DNA of 64,000 nt from Paramecium octaurelia (taxonomy: Eukaryota > Ciliophora > Oligohymenophorea > Peniculida > Parameciidae). The DNA is taken from assembly GCA_905182995.1 (NCBI GenBank), contig CAJJDP010000038.1, positions 410,352 to 474,351 of the forward strand, written 5' to 3'. Position 1 is the first letter of the stretch; each line of letters begins with the position of its first letter. Positions 26,201-37,961 of the stretch are shown in pieces. The position numbers were made by a program, and so were the translations under genes. The notes beneath the pieces were generated by a model. That model saw only the letters and a list, made by a program, of their open reading frames with translations, made no database searches and had not been told where the DNA came from.

Positions 26201-27885
26201 TTACATTATAATATAATGAAAGTAGTATGAATAATTCTGGGATGGATACTTTGAAAACTAATGAAGCAGATAATTATTAAAATTAATAAGGAGACAATAG
26301 TATTAAAAATAAAGATAAAGATAAACCTTCAGTTAATCAAACGATTATAGAGGAGGATGAAGAAGATCAAAAAGAGGAGTAAAAGAAAAGTGAAAGTTCA
26401 GCTCCCAATTCGAATTCAGATTTTTAGGTAGAATCAAAATAGAATCAAGATTAAATGAATTAATAATAAAACAACTAAACTTTTTCAGATGTTAAATCTC
26501 AGAGTAATTTTCTTCAGGTCCCTTTGAAAGAGCATAAAAATTATAGTAAATAAACCAGTTTGTAATTGCCAGATTTGATGAAGGAAAACATTGATTCTGA
26601 TTAAGAAAGTAATTATTTATTTAATATTTAGTTTCACTGACAAAACCGTATTAGTATGAATTTGTAGGTGCAATCTCTGGAATCAATAAAACCAATGGGG
26701 CTTTAATATTGATAAATATCCTTATCAACAAAGAATAGTAATTATTTTAGGCAAAGGCAGAAGTTGAAGATATGAAGGTTAAGCCAACTTACTTTAAGGT
26801 TGAAAATGTAGAGAAAACACTTAAAAAGCCATAGAAGTATTTAAAAGGATATTTAGTTCATTGGAAAAATGAAATTGTCTTAAAAGTTTATACTAAAGCA
26901 CATGAAAAAGCTGTACTTAAGCTTCAAAAGAAGTTCAAATTTGATCATTATAGAAGGCTTATAAATTTTAAATTAGCCAAAACTAACATAGAAGGTGGAT
27001 TATATGTAGGTTCACGAAAGTAGGTAATTTTTTTAGCAATAGAAACAAAAACTACTTAACAAAGAAATTCTTATACATTTAGGAATGAAAATTACAGTCA
27101 ATTTGTGAATAAAATCTCATTTAGAGTATTGAATAATCTTAAGTATTCTGAAGATAAGGGGATATACTTGTTGTAAGAACCACAACACAAAATTATAGCT
27201 TAGAATCTATAAGGTAAATTCAATTGTAATTTAAGCTAAAATTTTTAAACTGCTAAAACCAATGAATGCCTTTGAATTTGTAGGATTCGGCTTATTAAAT
27301 GGAATTTACGATTCAGTGCACAAAAAAATAATCATAGCTAGTGATAATCGAAAGACTTAACCAGCTCAAGTTGATGTTCCTAAGTCAATACAAGGTGACG
27401 TAGTTGTACCTTTTTCACAAAATTTATTAAATCGAGTACTTATTTAAGGTTATGAATAGTCTTTTATAATTTAGAGTAATAATGAAAATTGTGTAATTTA
27501 TTATGAAGAAAAGGATGAAAACTATGTAAAGTATATCTAAAATGCAATTTTTTAATTTTAAACAATTAGAACTATGTAAATTGAATATTATCAAGCTTAT
27601 CAAGGGCAAATTAGAAAATAGGAAGTCAAAGTTGAATTATAAAAAAAAATCAAAAGAATCTTTTGTATAAAACTCTAAGAAAAAATATATATGATAGGTA
27701 GATTAAAAGATAATGAGATTAAAAATTTGAAATAAAACTTTAAAAGAATAGTAAGCACATTCCTAACAAATGAGAGTAACTAGATTCAAATAGATATAAA
27801 CTCCTTAAAGGAATTCCTAAATGAGGAAGGAAAATTTGTGAAGTTGTTAAGAATGGATTTAAAGGATTTTGTTTATTAAATTTGA
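23282..27885 (+). CDS. Large TPR-repeat protein with poly-Gln tract
   Basis: Five introns (23520-23546, 23899-23926, 24603-24627, 26609-26631, 27214-27235) give 1,492 residues with exact phase. Residues about 40-330 form helical TPR-like repeats (for example NGLGCYYRRVGQLEKALNE). A long Gln/Glu/Lys-rich coiled-coil and disordered middle follows, including seven TAA, one TAT and seven TAA codons at 25159-25203 read as two Gln-7 runs. The last 450 residues are less repetitive and contain paired segments with YEFVGAISGI and AFEFVGFGLLNGI, which may be related beta-rich modules. TPRs mediate protein contacts. No partner or pathway can be named. Confidence 0.82.
25156..25206 (+). repeat. TAA-triplet tract encoding poly-Gln
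   Basis: Fifteen consecutive triplets (14 TAA, one TAT) in frame within the TPR gene. Under the ciliate code they are Gln. Under the standard code they would be consecutive stops. Confidence 0.95.
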
Positions 27886-28038
27886 AACTCTATAAATATA
27901 TATCTCTTTAAACAAATTAAATTAGTATAAGGTATATTGTTTCATTATCTAAATGATTTGTATTTCTAGAAAGTATTTAAATTATATTAATGAATTTTTG
28001 CATGTGTATTTATTTACATAAAATTATAATATTATTTC

Positions 28039-29094
28039 TCAGGTGTTAAATATTTAAATCAATTCTTCCGAAACAGCAGATGGCGTAAAAACTCCTAAAT
28101 CTGTAAATAATAATGTAATCAAATCTGGAGGAGTGTAATCACACAAAGGATTAATAAGCTATTATTCATAAGATGCTAAAATGTTACATCCAAATTTTCT
28201 GGCAATTTCAATTTTTCTGAAAATAGTGGCTCTTCTTAGCTATATCTGATTGAGTCACTTAAGTCTTTTTATGATAGAGGGAACAAACGAGTAAATTTAA
28301 AACTTTCAGCTAAAACATAAAATGGTTTCTTTTAAAATTTAGCGCAAATAGCAGTTGTGTAGGTTCCAACTCTATTGATGATACCTCCATTCTCAACAAC
28401 TGCTTCAGCTCCTGTCAAGACCATATCTATATTTTCCATGACTTATCCAATAGCAGAGTCAAATATTAATTTGCAAGGATATCCAATTTCTGTCAATTAT
28501 CTATATGTTTCTATTCCCTCTGATTTCGGTCTGCTTTCAGGAATGTATATTTGCATAACTATGCCAGCCTTGAATGCTTCTATCAAAGAATAGATAACAA
28601 CATTTGAGTATCCAACTACTAAGACTTTCTAAAGTTAAAATTCTTAAATACAAATCTATTATTAAAGAATTTCAAACATTGGGTCTTAATGTTATCTTTA
28701 GAACGAATTATAATGTCGATTAGCTCTTATGAAATTTCTAAGAGAGAAGATTTCAATGCTTCCATGCCATCAGCTTGCGAGTGCTGCAAACCTTTACTAA
28801 TGTAATGTTAATAAATGGTCTGAGTTGATCTTAACACTAACTCTGACCTGCCATGACCAGCTTGCGCGTTATTGATTAAATATTCTCCGGCGGTCTTAAT
28901 CTCATGTGTAAGACCTTGCATAGTCATTTCTTGATTAAATTATGGAAATACCTTTGCTATTTGTGATCAAATTAATCATCACCTTAATTAAAATTACAGC
29001 ATAATGTTCTTTAGTTGTTTCATTTAATTGTGTAAACTCATCAAGTACTTTATATAATTTCAAATAGCAAACCTTTTTTCAATGTAATTGACAT
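28039..29094 (-). CDS. EIF2B1: Translation initiation factor eIF2B subunit alpha
   Basis: Introns of 25, 22, 23 and about 29 nt give 318 residues; the human protein has 305. The family signature region is present: [20 protein letters not shown], then [34 protein letters not shown], and the end [18 protein letters not shown]. The N-terminal [15 protein letters not shown] matches the animal GETIQGLRANL region. eIF2B-alpha is the regulatory subunit of the eIF2 guanine-nucleotide exchange factor and senses phosphorylated eIF2. The last intron (about 28,230-28,260) appears to use a GAG acceptor, which is unusual. The rest of the model is solid. Confidence 0.93.
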
Positions 29095-29517
29095 GGAATC
29101 TGATTTTTAGGAAAACCCTAAATTCATAAATTATATAATTATATTTCAAAGAATTAATATAGTAGGATTAATAACAATCATGTGGAGGAGAAAATTAATA
29201 TTTTTTATATACAAAATGCTTATTAAGTTTGATTACATAGATTGGTTCAAAATTTAGAAAAAAGATTTATAATTGAAAAGCCTTATAGATAAAAATAAAG
29301 GATTTTAATAAGTTGAAAGTTATAGTCAACATTTTTTGAAATTTATAATTTATTAAATTGTAAATTAATAATATGGACTTTGAAAGCTAATTGATACAAT
29401 ATATTATTTCCAATAATTGAATAAATTGTATGGTTTCAGTTCATTTATATAAAAGCAATGATTTACTTATTATTAAGATTGTTTATTTTGAATTTAAGAA
29501 TATAAAGAATAATAAAT
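29095..29517. other. Divergent intergenic region
   Basis: 423 AT-rich bases between the starts of eIF2B-alpha (minus) and the M1 peptidase (plus). No gene seen; presumably carries both promoters. Confidence 0.5.
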
Positions 29518-31513
29518 ATGATAAAATATTTAATCATTTCTACTCTAATTTTAAGTTGCATTTCGAGTGACTTGGATCTAAATACATTTAGTAATTATTT
29601 AGAGGTGAGAATTAATCATTTGCATTTGGAATGGCTATTAGATTTGGATAATAAGTTAGTGAATGCAACAGCAGAATATCAAATAAAAGTGTTAAAGAAT
29701 GTAGATCATGTATAAGTTTAATACTATAAACTAAGATTGATTTGGATATCTATTTGTTGGATGTGTTTAATGTTTATCTATTGAATGGAAATCCTCTTGA
29801 ATTTGAGATACAAGTTATTCAAAATTAAACTCTTGTGTAAGGAGACAAACTAGTAATAAAGCTTGATCGTTAATACAAAGCCTTAGAAAATCTGATAATC
29901 AGAATTAAATATGCCTATACAGAAAAGGCAAGGGCTGCGGGTTTTTTAACAAAAGAATAGACTTAAAGTAAGAAGGTTCCTTACATGTTTTCGTAATGTG
30001 AAGCCATAAAATGTAGATCATTAATGCCTCTCTAAGACACTCCTAGCGTTAAGTTTACTTATTCATCTACAGTCTTGAGCAAAGACCCTCTCATTAAAGT
30101 GTTTATGACTGGTCACTAAGTGGATTCTCTATAATTGATAGGACATTATGAGGAAACTAGATTATACTAATATTCTTTCAAATTGGATATTCCTATTCCT
30201 GCATATCTAATAGGAATAGTGGCAGGAGAAGTTGAATAAAGGAATGTGGGAGGAAATTGCTATGTTATTTCAGAACCACACTTTTTAGATGGCTATGCAA
30301 AAGAATTAGAAGAACTCCCCTTCTTCCTTGAAAAAATGATTGATTACATAGGTCCATATATCTGGGGAGAGTATAAGATAGTGGTACTGCCCTAATCTTG
30401 TCCTTTTGGAGGAATGGAACATCCATTATTAACCTTTGCAAGTCCAATGATGATTGTAGGAGATAAAAGTGGAGTTGGCATTGCAATACATGAAATAGCT
30501 CATTCTTGGATGGGCAATACTGTGACTGGCAATAATTGGTCCAATTTATGGATCATGGAAAGTCTATGTGTATTCTTGGAGAGGAAGACTTATTAATTTG
30601 TAAGACCAAAAGATTATGATGTAATTGAAGCAATAAATGGAAATATAGATATGATTGAAGATATTGAAGGTTTTGTTGATCCAGAGAAACTAACCTATAA
30701 ATCTCTGCATCCAAATACTGCTTGGAAGAACCCCAATGATTCTTTCTCTTTGGTTCCCTATGAAAAAGGATACCAATTACTCTACTATCTTGAATAATTA
30801 ATTGGAGAGGAGAATTTTAAGTTCTTTCTTAGATCCTATTTAGACTACTTTAAATTTCAAAGTATAGATGAGGATGACTTTTACAAATATCTGTTAAGAT
30901 GGGTCAGATAAAACATATAGGATAATCAATAGGCGATCATTAATGAGATTATTTTTATATACAAACCTTGGGTGTATGATTTAGGTATAATCTAATTATA
31001 ATTTAGGATTACCACCTAGATAATTCTCTTAAACTACTCCAAAATATCAGTAGGCTATATCATTGGCAAATGCGTGGATATAAAACAATGAGTAGCCTTA
31101 AAATGCAAATGAATACAATGACTACATGCCAAACCAATAAACGATTTTTATGTAGCAGATTATGTCTAATTGGGAGAAGTTAACCAAATCCAAAATTAAA
31201 GCTCTAGATGACTTTTACAAGTTTTCAGGAGCTAAGTAAGGAGTATAGATAGGTTTTAAATGGTATAGAACTATTGTACTATGTAAATACGAAGATTCAT
31301 TTTGGGCTGTTAGATAATTTTTATAAAGTATTGGAGTTCGATCTTATATTGTTGGAATTTATGAAGTTTTGATATAAAATTACTTGTAAATTCATATAAT
31401 ATTATTTAAGAGATTTAGCAAAGTAATGGTTTGAAGAAGATAAATATTTGTATCATCCTTTAGTTTCAAACAAGGTATAAGACATGCTGAACAAAGCAGG
31501 TATATTTGAGTGA
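29518..31513 (+). CDS. Secreted leukotriene-A4-hydrolase-like M1 aminopeptidase
   Basis: Introns 29710-29735, 30985-31006 and 31386-31410 give 640 residues. The M1 core is complete. The substrate motif is GGMEHPLLTF (animal GGMENPCLTF). Zinc motif HEIAH is at residues 316-320, and the third ligand Glu at about residue 339 is exactly 18 residues further, in the LWIMES segment. FLERK and an LTA4H-type helical C-terminal domain follow (RTIVLCKYEDSFWAVRQFL). LTA4H is normally cytosolic, but this protein starts MIKYLIISTLILSCISS, a convincing signal peptide, so it is probably secreted or lumenal. An aminopeptidase role is likely. Epoxide hydrolase activity cannot be inferred. Confidence 0.9.
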
Positions 31514-31686
31514 ATTCGATTGTGTAATTTTTAAATAATGTATTATTATTAAGATCTAAAAAGTGTATTATATCAATTATGTTTAAATTCTTAAGAATTT
31601 TTTCTCTAATAAAACTTAATCATCAAATAAATAGAAATTAAAGAGATATGCTGTTTTATTTTATTAATAAATTTTTATATCGTTAA

Positions 31687-32172
31687 ATGAATTTTAAGAA
31701 TGCTTATGACTATTTACTTAATTTTCAATCTCAAACTAGTCGAAATACATCAAGAATATAGAGTAGTGAGGATAGTTAATTTTTGTCTGGCTAAAAGTCT
31801 TGCCAAAAGAATAGTGAATAAAAATATAGAGTTGACAATTCTAAGTAGAGTAATAGAAACTTATTTGAATCTAAGAGTGATGTTAAAATTAATCTTGGTG
31901 AAAATCCATTTGATCTAGCTTCATCAATAAATTACTAAAATTTACAGTAATCAAAGCAAAATTATATCAATTAACAAGGATTATAATTATTGTAAGAATC
32001 AAATAGAATGGATGATTAATACGAAATTAAAATAAGAACCAATGGACCTATAAAAGAGGATATCATGAGCTTCTTATAATTATTAGGGCAAGTGGAAATT
32101 CGTAAAATTGAAAATACCTAGGAGAGAGACTTTAATTATAGACAGACCAAGAGTTTTCATAATTAACATTGA
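31687..32172 (+). CDS. Hypothetical protein, Ser/Asn/Gln-rich, 161 residues
   Basis: Single exon from ATG 31687 to TGA 32170. The first 110 residues are Ser/Asn/Gln/Lys-rich and look disordered. The last 50 (YEIKIRTNGPIKEDIMSFL, then LGQVEIRKI) look folded. No family recognised. An overlapping 72-codon frame in another phase is a shadow. Confidence 0.6.
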
Positions 32173-32578
32173 GATTGAATAATAATATATTTGATTTTTA
32201 GTTTAAATTCTGATTATCATTTTCAATTATCAGCCAATTATTTAATATTACAAAAAATCAATACTTAATAAGTATTTTAAACTATGGAATATAAAGGCTT
32301 TCTTTAATAATTATTTTCATATTCCTTAATATGTATATTTTATTTAGTACAGTTCCAATCATTAAAAATCTAAATTAGATAAATGAATTTATATTATGTA
32401 GTTCCTTTGTAGATTGAACATCTTTGTTTATGTTTCGAATAATCTCATCAGTTTTATAAATTTCAGGATTCTTATGAATTCTTTTTGATCATCATTTATA
32501 TTCTAAATTCTTCAAATTTGAGTTTAAATTTTATTTTTAAGAATAAATTGTGATAATTATTTTCTTTTATAAATATAA
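32173..32578. other. Intergenic stretch, nothing recognised
   Basis: 406 AT-rich bases, same-strand spacer between two hypothetical genes. Confidence 0.5.
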
Positions 32579-33278
32579 ATGGATTAAAGTGATTTTCAAA
32601 AAGACTTGATTGAATCAGAAGAAGCCTTTATAGAGTAATTCGATAGGAATTCAGCCAATTTCCATCATGGCAATCCAACAGCTGTTCCAGTAGGAGGACA
32701 AAGAGTACCGGAATCAATGCCAACAATGTACCCTGAACAGGTATAATAGAATGCATCATAAAATGTAAGGATTTACAAAATTATTTCAATCCCCAGGAGT
32801 AAGATTTTGGTCCAGAATACAAATAGTTAATGCAATATAAGGAGGTCTTGGATTTATTAAAAAAAGTAAACTAAATGTCTAATATATTAGTCTCTGAATA
32901 AAATATCTGCTCATCATGAAGCACTTTTGCGTAACTAAGATAATCTAAAGAAGTCTGAGAATCAGGTTCAAATTTAGAAATTCTAAGGCTTGATTGATAG
33001 TGAAAAGGCTAATTTGAAAAATACAATTTAATAATTGGAGGGACATACATAATACATTCTTTAGCAAGAAAGGTATATGAATTATATCGAATATGGGTAG
33101 ATTCAAGAATAAATACAATGATTTATTGTAGATCCTCTCCTTGGCTTACAAGAGTTACAATTCAAAGGAGGAGCTCTTTGAGTTTGGCACATTGATAAAA
33201 AACATGACATCTTTAATCTTCAAAGATAATTAGAAATTGACAGAAGACATAAAATTGATTAAGAAATAGAAGAAGTGA
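32579..33278 (+). CDS. Hypothetical coiled-coil protein, 204 residues
   Basis: Introns of 32, 25 and 28 nt (near 32764-32795, 32868-32892, 33070-33097) restore one frame of 204 residues. It has an acidic start (MDQSDFQKDLIESEEAF), a Pro/Met-rich linker and then helices with heptad character (LLKKSLNKISAHHEALLRNQ). The size and organisation suggest a subunit of a larger complex. I do not recognise the family. Confidence 0.65.
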
Positions 33279-33595
33279 AATATTATTTTTCACTAATTAA
33301 TATTGTTATATCATCTAGACAAATTCTTTAAAGAAGGAATGTAACTCTCTTAAATTATAAATTACTATCTTAAGGACTTAGAAATTATGTGTTTTAATTC
33401 ATTCTTGAAACTCCTTCCTTAATAGTTGAATAATATTTTATGTGAATTTGTACTCTTTAATTTCAAATAATTATCTAAAATGTATTAAATTTATAATATT
33501 GAAAGGGATGAATTAACAGAAGTATCACATTCTTCTTAATATAATGGAGGTGAAGATATCGAGAGAATGATATTATTTCTAAATATATATACATA
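33279..33595. other. Convergent intergenic region
   Basis: 317 AT-rich bases between two convergent stops. Nothing recognised. Confidence 0.5.
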
Positions 33596-35249
33596 TCAAG
33601 CAGAATATATGTTATTAATTAACTCATCTTACATCTCATCTACGTTTTCTTTGAGTGGTAAATCTTGAGTTTCCCTCAATTTCTATAGGGTTAACAACCC
33701 TAAAAGTAGTAAAGCAAACATGCCAATTGATGAATTCAATCCAAAGGCATGGCAAAAGATTACATAGGAATCCTAAAATATAAATAGGAACTCAGTCAAA
33801 AAAGTAAGTCCACAAAACCCATAATGTCTTAATGAAGTAGGGAATATTTCTAAAGCATAGACCTAACAATATTCTTAAATAACTATACATTGATGAATCC
33901 ATATGCAAAACTTAAAGTCAATCTACACATAACGAGGACCATCATAATAAATGTGTACACCAATTTATCATAGAAGGTTATTAAATCACTGGCTGTTTTA
34001 TTTAAAATTAATAAAGGCAGGGCAGCAATCAAGAAATGAAATATGGCACCCAAAATTAGTATAGCTTTAATTACTTCTTTCCTTAAGTAATTGAGAGAAG
34101 CATAGCCACTGATTAAATAACCAGCAGTAGATACTAATGATAAGAGGAGATAGGTGTGATGTCTTTCCAATCTTGAAAATCTCTCTATTTCTTTGGCTGT
34201 TTAGAATTAACCTAAAACTACAATGCTATACAAATAAAGAAGACAGAACATTCTAATTCTAATTGATTTATATCTGAAAATAGAGGAAAAGTTATATCCT
34301 TTTGGTTATTCATGAATCTCCACTTAGAGTAGGATATTTTTCATTTTGTCCTTCAATTCATTAATTCTGACCTCATCTTCCAATATCCAATTTTCTGGCA
34401 TTTCTCTTTCGTTTACACTTGCAATGTAATTAATTGTCAGTCTTGCTTCCTCAAATTTACGTCTGATTACCAATATTCTTGGGGATTCCTACATAAATTT
34501 GATCAACACTGAAAATAACACTGCTGGCAATCCAAATAATAGGAGCATTGAATATTGCCAATTTAAATTAAACATCTCTATAAGTCTTGGAGAAATCACT
34601 TCGCCAATTCCATAACATGTTAATAATAGAGCAGGTCCAAACTTCTGAAGATTCTCACTTGATATTTCAAAAAACAAGATCATCGATGAGTTAAAAAACC
34701 CTCTTGAGAAGAAATTAATTGCGAATAGAGCCACACTCAAAATATATGCCGAAGGGGAGAGCATACTTATACAACATGCGAAACCCATCATTAGTAAAGT
34801 TTCAATCATTACAGTGCTAAGTGTATATATGAAGAGTACTATCTGCCTTATCTGATTTCCATTTATTCGCCATAATACAAGGAACCCATACTACCTCCAA
34901 TATAATAGGAGGTGACCAATATGAATATTTGAATTTTATCGCCACACACCATTAAGAAGTATTTGATCAAACTACCTAAATCTGAGTGATCCACTAATGA
35001 CACTTTATTTTCCCTGGTTTTGTATTATTCACAAAATGCTCCTTCTGTGCAATTCGAATAATTCAGATCTTCTGATAGACATTTGTATTGTTATTGATGA
35101 AAGAATAGCTCAGTCATTGCTATATGAAGCATTCCTGCAATCATATACTGTAATCCAATGATAATGAGGGCTCTTTTTTAAAATTGGTGACCATTCCCAG
35201 CTTTTATTAAAGCCTATTCAATTGTTAAAACATCAAGGTATTTAGGCAT
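33596..35249 (-). CDS. MFS transporter, SLC22/organic-ion type
   Basis: Introns of 32 and 26 nt (near 34837-34868 and 33868-33893) give 531 residues. Multiple hydrophobic spans are separated in two halves. Between TM1 and TM2 is a large loop with four Cys (KCLSE...NCTEGAFCEQY), as in organic cation transporters. The central loop has ESPRILVIRRKFEEAR, matching the family SPRxLxxxxRxxEA motif. The second half has YALEIFPTSLRHYG, the YxxExFPTxxR signature. It probably transports an organic solute across the plasma or an organelle membrane; substrate unknown. The start is 19 bp from the divergent neighbour. Confidence 0.88.
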
Positions 35250-35268
35250 TTTTTAGTTTTTTATAATA
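35250..35268. promoter_or_regulatory. 19-bp divergent intergenic region
   Basis: The initiator codons of the transporter (35247-35249, minus) and the next gene (35269-35271, plus) are separated by 19 bases. Both promoters must overlap the opposite gene or be extremely short. Confidence 0.6.
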
Positions 35269-36874
35269 ATGTTCAAAAAGAACACATTCATTTTATACAA
35301 ATGTACATCGCTCATTAAACAACAACCTCCAAATGAGATTCTTCAACAAAAGAAATACATATAAAAACAATATCTGAAACATCCAAAGCCGTATAAAATC
35401 TTTCCAGGCAATTTAGAGGATCTATATTTTAAATTTCACTGTTATGGGTCTTCTATGACATTTGATGATAAGATGGATATTCTTCAGAACATGGTTAATT
35501 AGAATAGTGAGTTCAAATATCTTTCCTTCTATGGCGTACCATCAATAATTAGCTCATTAACAAAAGAGCTTAAAAGTTTAAACTATACCGATACCGATGG
35601 TAAATCTCGCTCTTTAATTTATAGAATACAACATTTCGCAGTTCATTAACATCCTCCATCAGATTAAGTATTATGACTAATAATCTTGGATTGCAGCCAT
35701 GGACAATTACCACAAATAAGGTGTGCTCAATTGGTATCAATACACTGAGTTTACCCATGCCGTGTATGATTTTTCTGCCTTCTTAAATGAGATATGGCAT
35801 TTGAATATCGTAAAGGACATTTCACAAGAAGCTTTTTGTGATTTCATTGGTTTTGTAGAGAATAAACGAAATCTTGATCTGTGCGAGAAAGAATTGAATC
35901 GAGCATATCAACATCTAAGAAAGTTCAAAGTGTTTGCCACCAAAAACCAAATGCTTGTTATTATGCAATATTTTATGTATGCTCTCAAGTAACCTCCTGT
36001 ATCTTTGGAAACATATCAATTCATCTTTTTCTTTTGCATGGATCACCTCACGATACAAGAATTAGATTAGGCCAATCGCGCATTATTTCTTAAATTGGTA
36101 TAACAATTTCATATGGAACTCAACCAATTCTAAGATATCAACAAACTAATCTCCAACTTTGATGATTACATTTTATTGATCAACATGATGTTGAAATACC
36201 ATGAAGAAATCGATCAGCCATTCAGAGATTAGTTTGCTGAAAGAATTCTCAATCTCTTTTTGAAGGGAGAACTTGAAAATGTATCGTATGATTCTCTTAA
36301 AAATCTGAACATTTTGTCTGAGAAGATACAGAATTAAAAGTGTTTCAAACTCGGTCATGAAATCATTGTAATGATTAATGAATTGTCATTGGTTAATCTC
36401 AAAAATATTAAGCAAAAGAAATAAGATCTACTAAGCATATATCAGATATTTGAAAAATTAGAGGACAAAGATCAAATTCTATCGGTTCTTGCCAAATCTA
36501 ATCTGAATTTAGAAGATGTGAATTTTACTCATGAAGACTTGATTGTCTTCCTTAAACAACTAGATCAAAGTGATTTGGTCTATTATTTGACAGAGTTCTT
36601 GGAATCGACTTTAACCTACGTAGCTAAGAATATCAACGACTTCCAACCAGATGATTGGTGTTTCACCTTCTATTTGCTTTATAAATATGTTATTAAGGAC
36701 CATGAAGAAGCTAGTAAATTTGACAATGATCTAAATATCCTCAAGCAATACATCAAGTTGAGATACATGACAAGTTACAGGCAAACTATTCCCACAAATA
36801 GTTCATATTACAAAATATTGTCAGTGGTAGAAATAGAAGTCTTCTTTGCTGACGATTTACTCAATTTATATTGA
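35269..36874 (+). CDS. Hypothetical helical protein with possible mitochondrial presequence
   Basis: One 25-nt intron (about 35599-35623) gives 526 residues. The N-terminus (MFKKNTFILYKCTSLIKQQ) is basic and lacks acidic residues for about 20 positions, compatible with mitochondrial import. The remainder is helix-rich with no membrane span, resembling helical-repeat organellar RNA-binding proteins (FASTK/OPR-like), but no signature motif is visible. Function not assigned. Confidence 0.75.
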
Positions 36875-36891
36875 TAAATATTCATATAATA

Positions 36892-37861
36892 ATGAAAAAT
36901 ATAGTAATCCAATTCTATGATAAAAATGAGCAATTCGAAACCTTTTGTGATTCTAATACAACTCCAATGATATTGGCTAATTTCATCCAAGACGCTAATT
37001 ACTATGAGTAAATTAACATTTAAAACCCTTTAGAAATTTCAACCTGAGTGAAATATTTTATTTCAAGATCAAAGACACTGAATTATATTTTGGTCATAGG
37101 AATACGCCTATTTACAAATATATAAACAATATGGATAACCCAACTCTAATCTTCTATCGAGGTTTAAACGGTTAATAGAATTGTAAATTTATATAAATAA
37201 ATAATGTATAGTGAAGTCATGCAAAAAAATAGAGGATTCTTAGAACTAAACTGATAATATAAAAGACCATAACTAAAAAGAAATTTTAAATGGAAAAGTG
37301 TTATCTAATGCTTGGAATTCAAATTAGTTTGAATAATCCTCATTTGCAAAATCTCAATAACCTTAATAAAAAAAGATCCTTATATCTGAAATAACCGCTA
37401 AAGATCATCTTAAATAAGGTGTTTTTCAAAATAATGATTTGCAAAGATTAACCGAATAATATTTCAATAGAGCTAACTATGGTTAATTTTAAGCATAAAA
37501 CTCTGTTATATTATAAAAAGTTAATGAGAAACCAAATAACTTTTTAGATTAATATTTCGGAGCAGTCAATTCAGAAATATAAGGCTCTCATCTATTTTCT
37601 AGATTAAGCTAAATAAAATAACCTTAAATACCATCGAATTAACAAAAAAATGAACAATTATAAAAAAATATAGAGTCTCAACCTAGATCAGGATCGATGA
37701 AAAATATTCAAAATCAAAAAAAAGCAAAAAATTAGAAGAAAGCTAAATATTTAATAAGTGTTGAAGCAAGTAAAGACTAGCTTTAAATTCTTTCCAATTT
37801 TATGAAAACTAACAATATCCAATTTACTTGCGATAAGCAATATAATTGCAAAATTGACTGA
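36892..37861 (+). CDS. Hypothetical protein, 304 residues
   Basis: Introns of 26 nt (about 37008-37033) and 29 nt (about 37182-37210) give an exact frame. The N-terminal 100 residues look globular and beta-rich (MKNIVIQFYDKNEQFETF, EIFYFKIKDTELYFGHR), the size of a ubiquitin-like or PH-like fold. The rest is Gln/Asn/Lys-rich. It starts 17 bp after the upstream stop. No family recognised. Confidence 0.6.
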
Positions 37862-37961
37862 TGTTTAATAATATTTATTCATATATATTATATAAATTTT
37901 AAGAAAGAATTATTTGGTATCTAAATTCAAACATTAAAAAAATAATACGTATATTAATATA

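Noticed and set aside
31700-31918. Overlapping 72-codon frame
   Set aside because: Different phase of the better-supported 161-residue gene starting at 31687.
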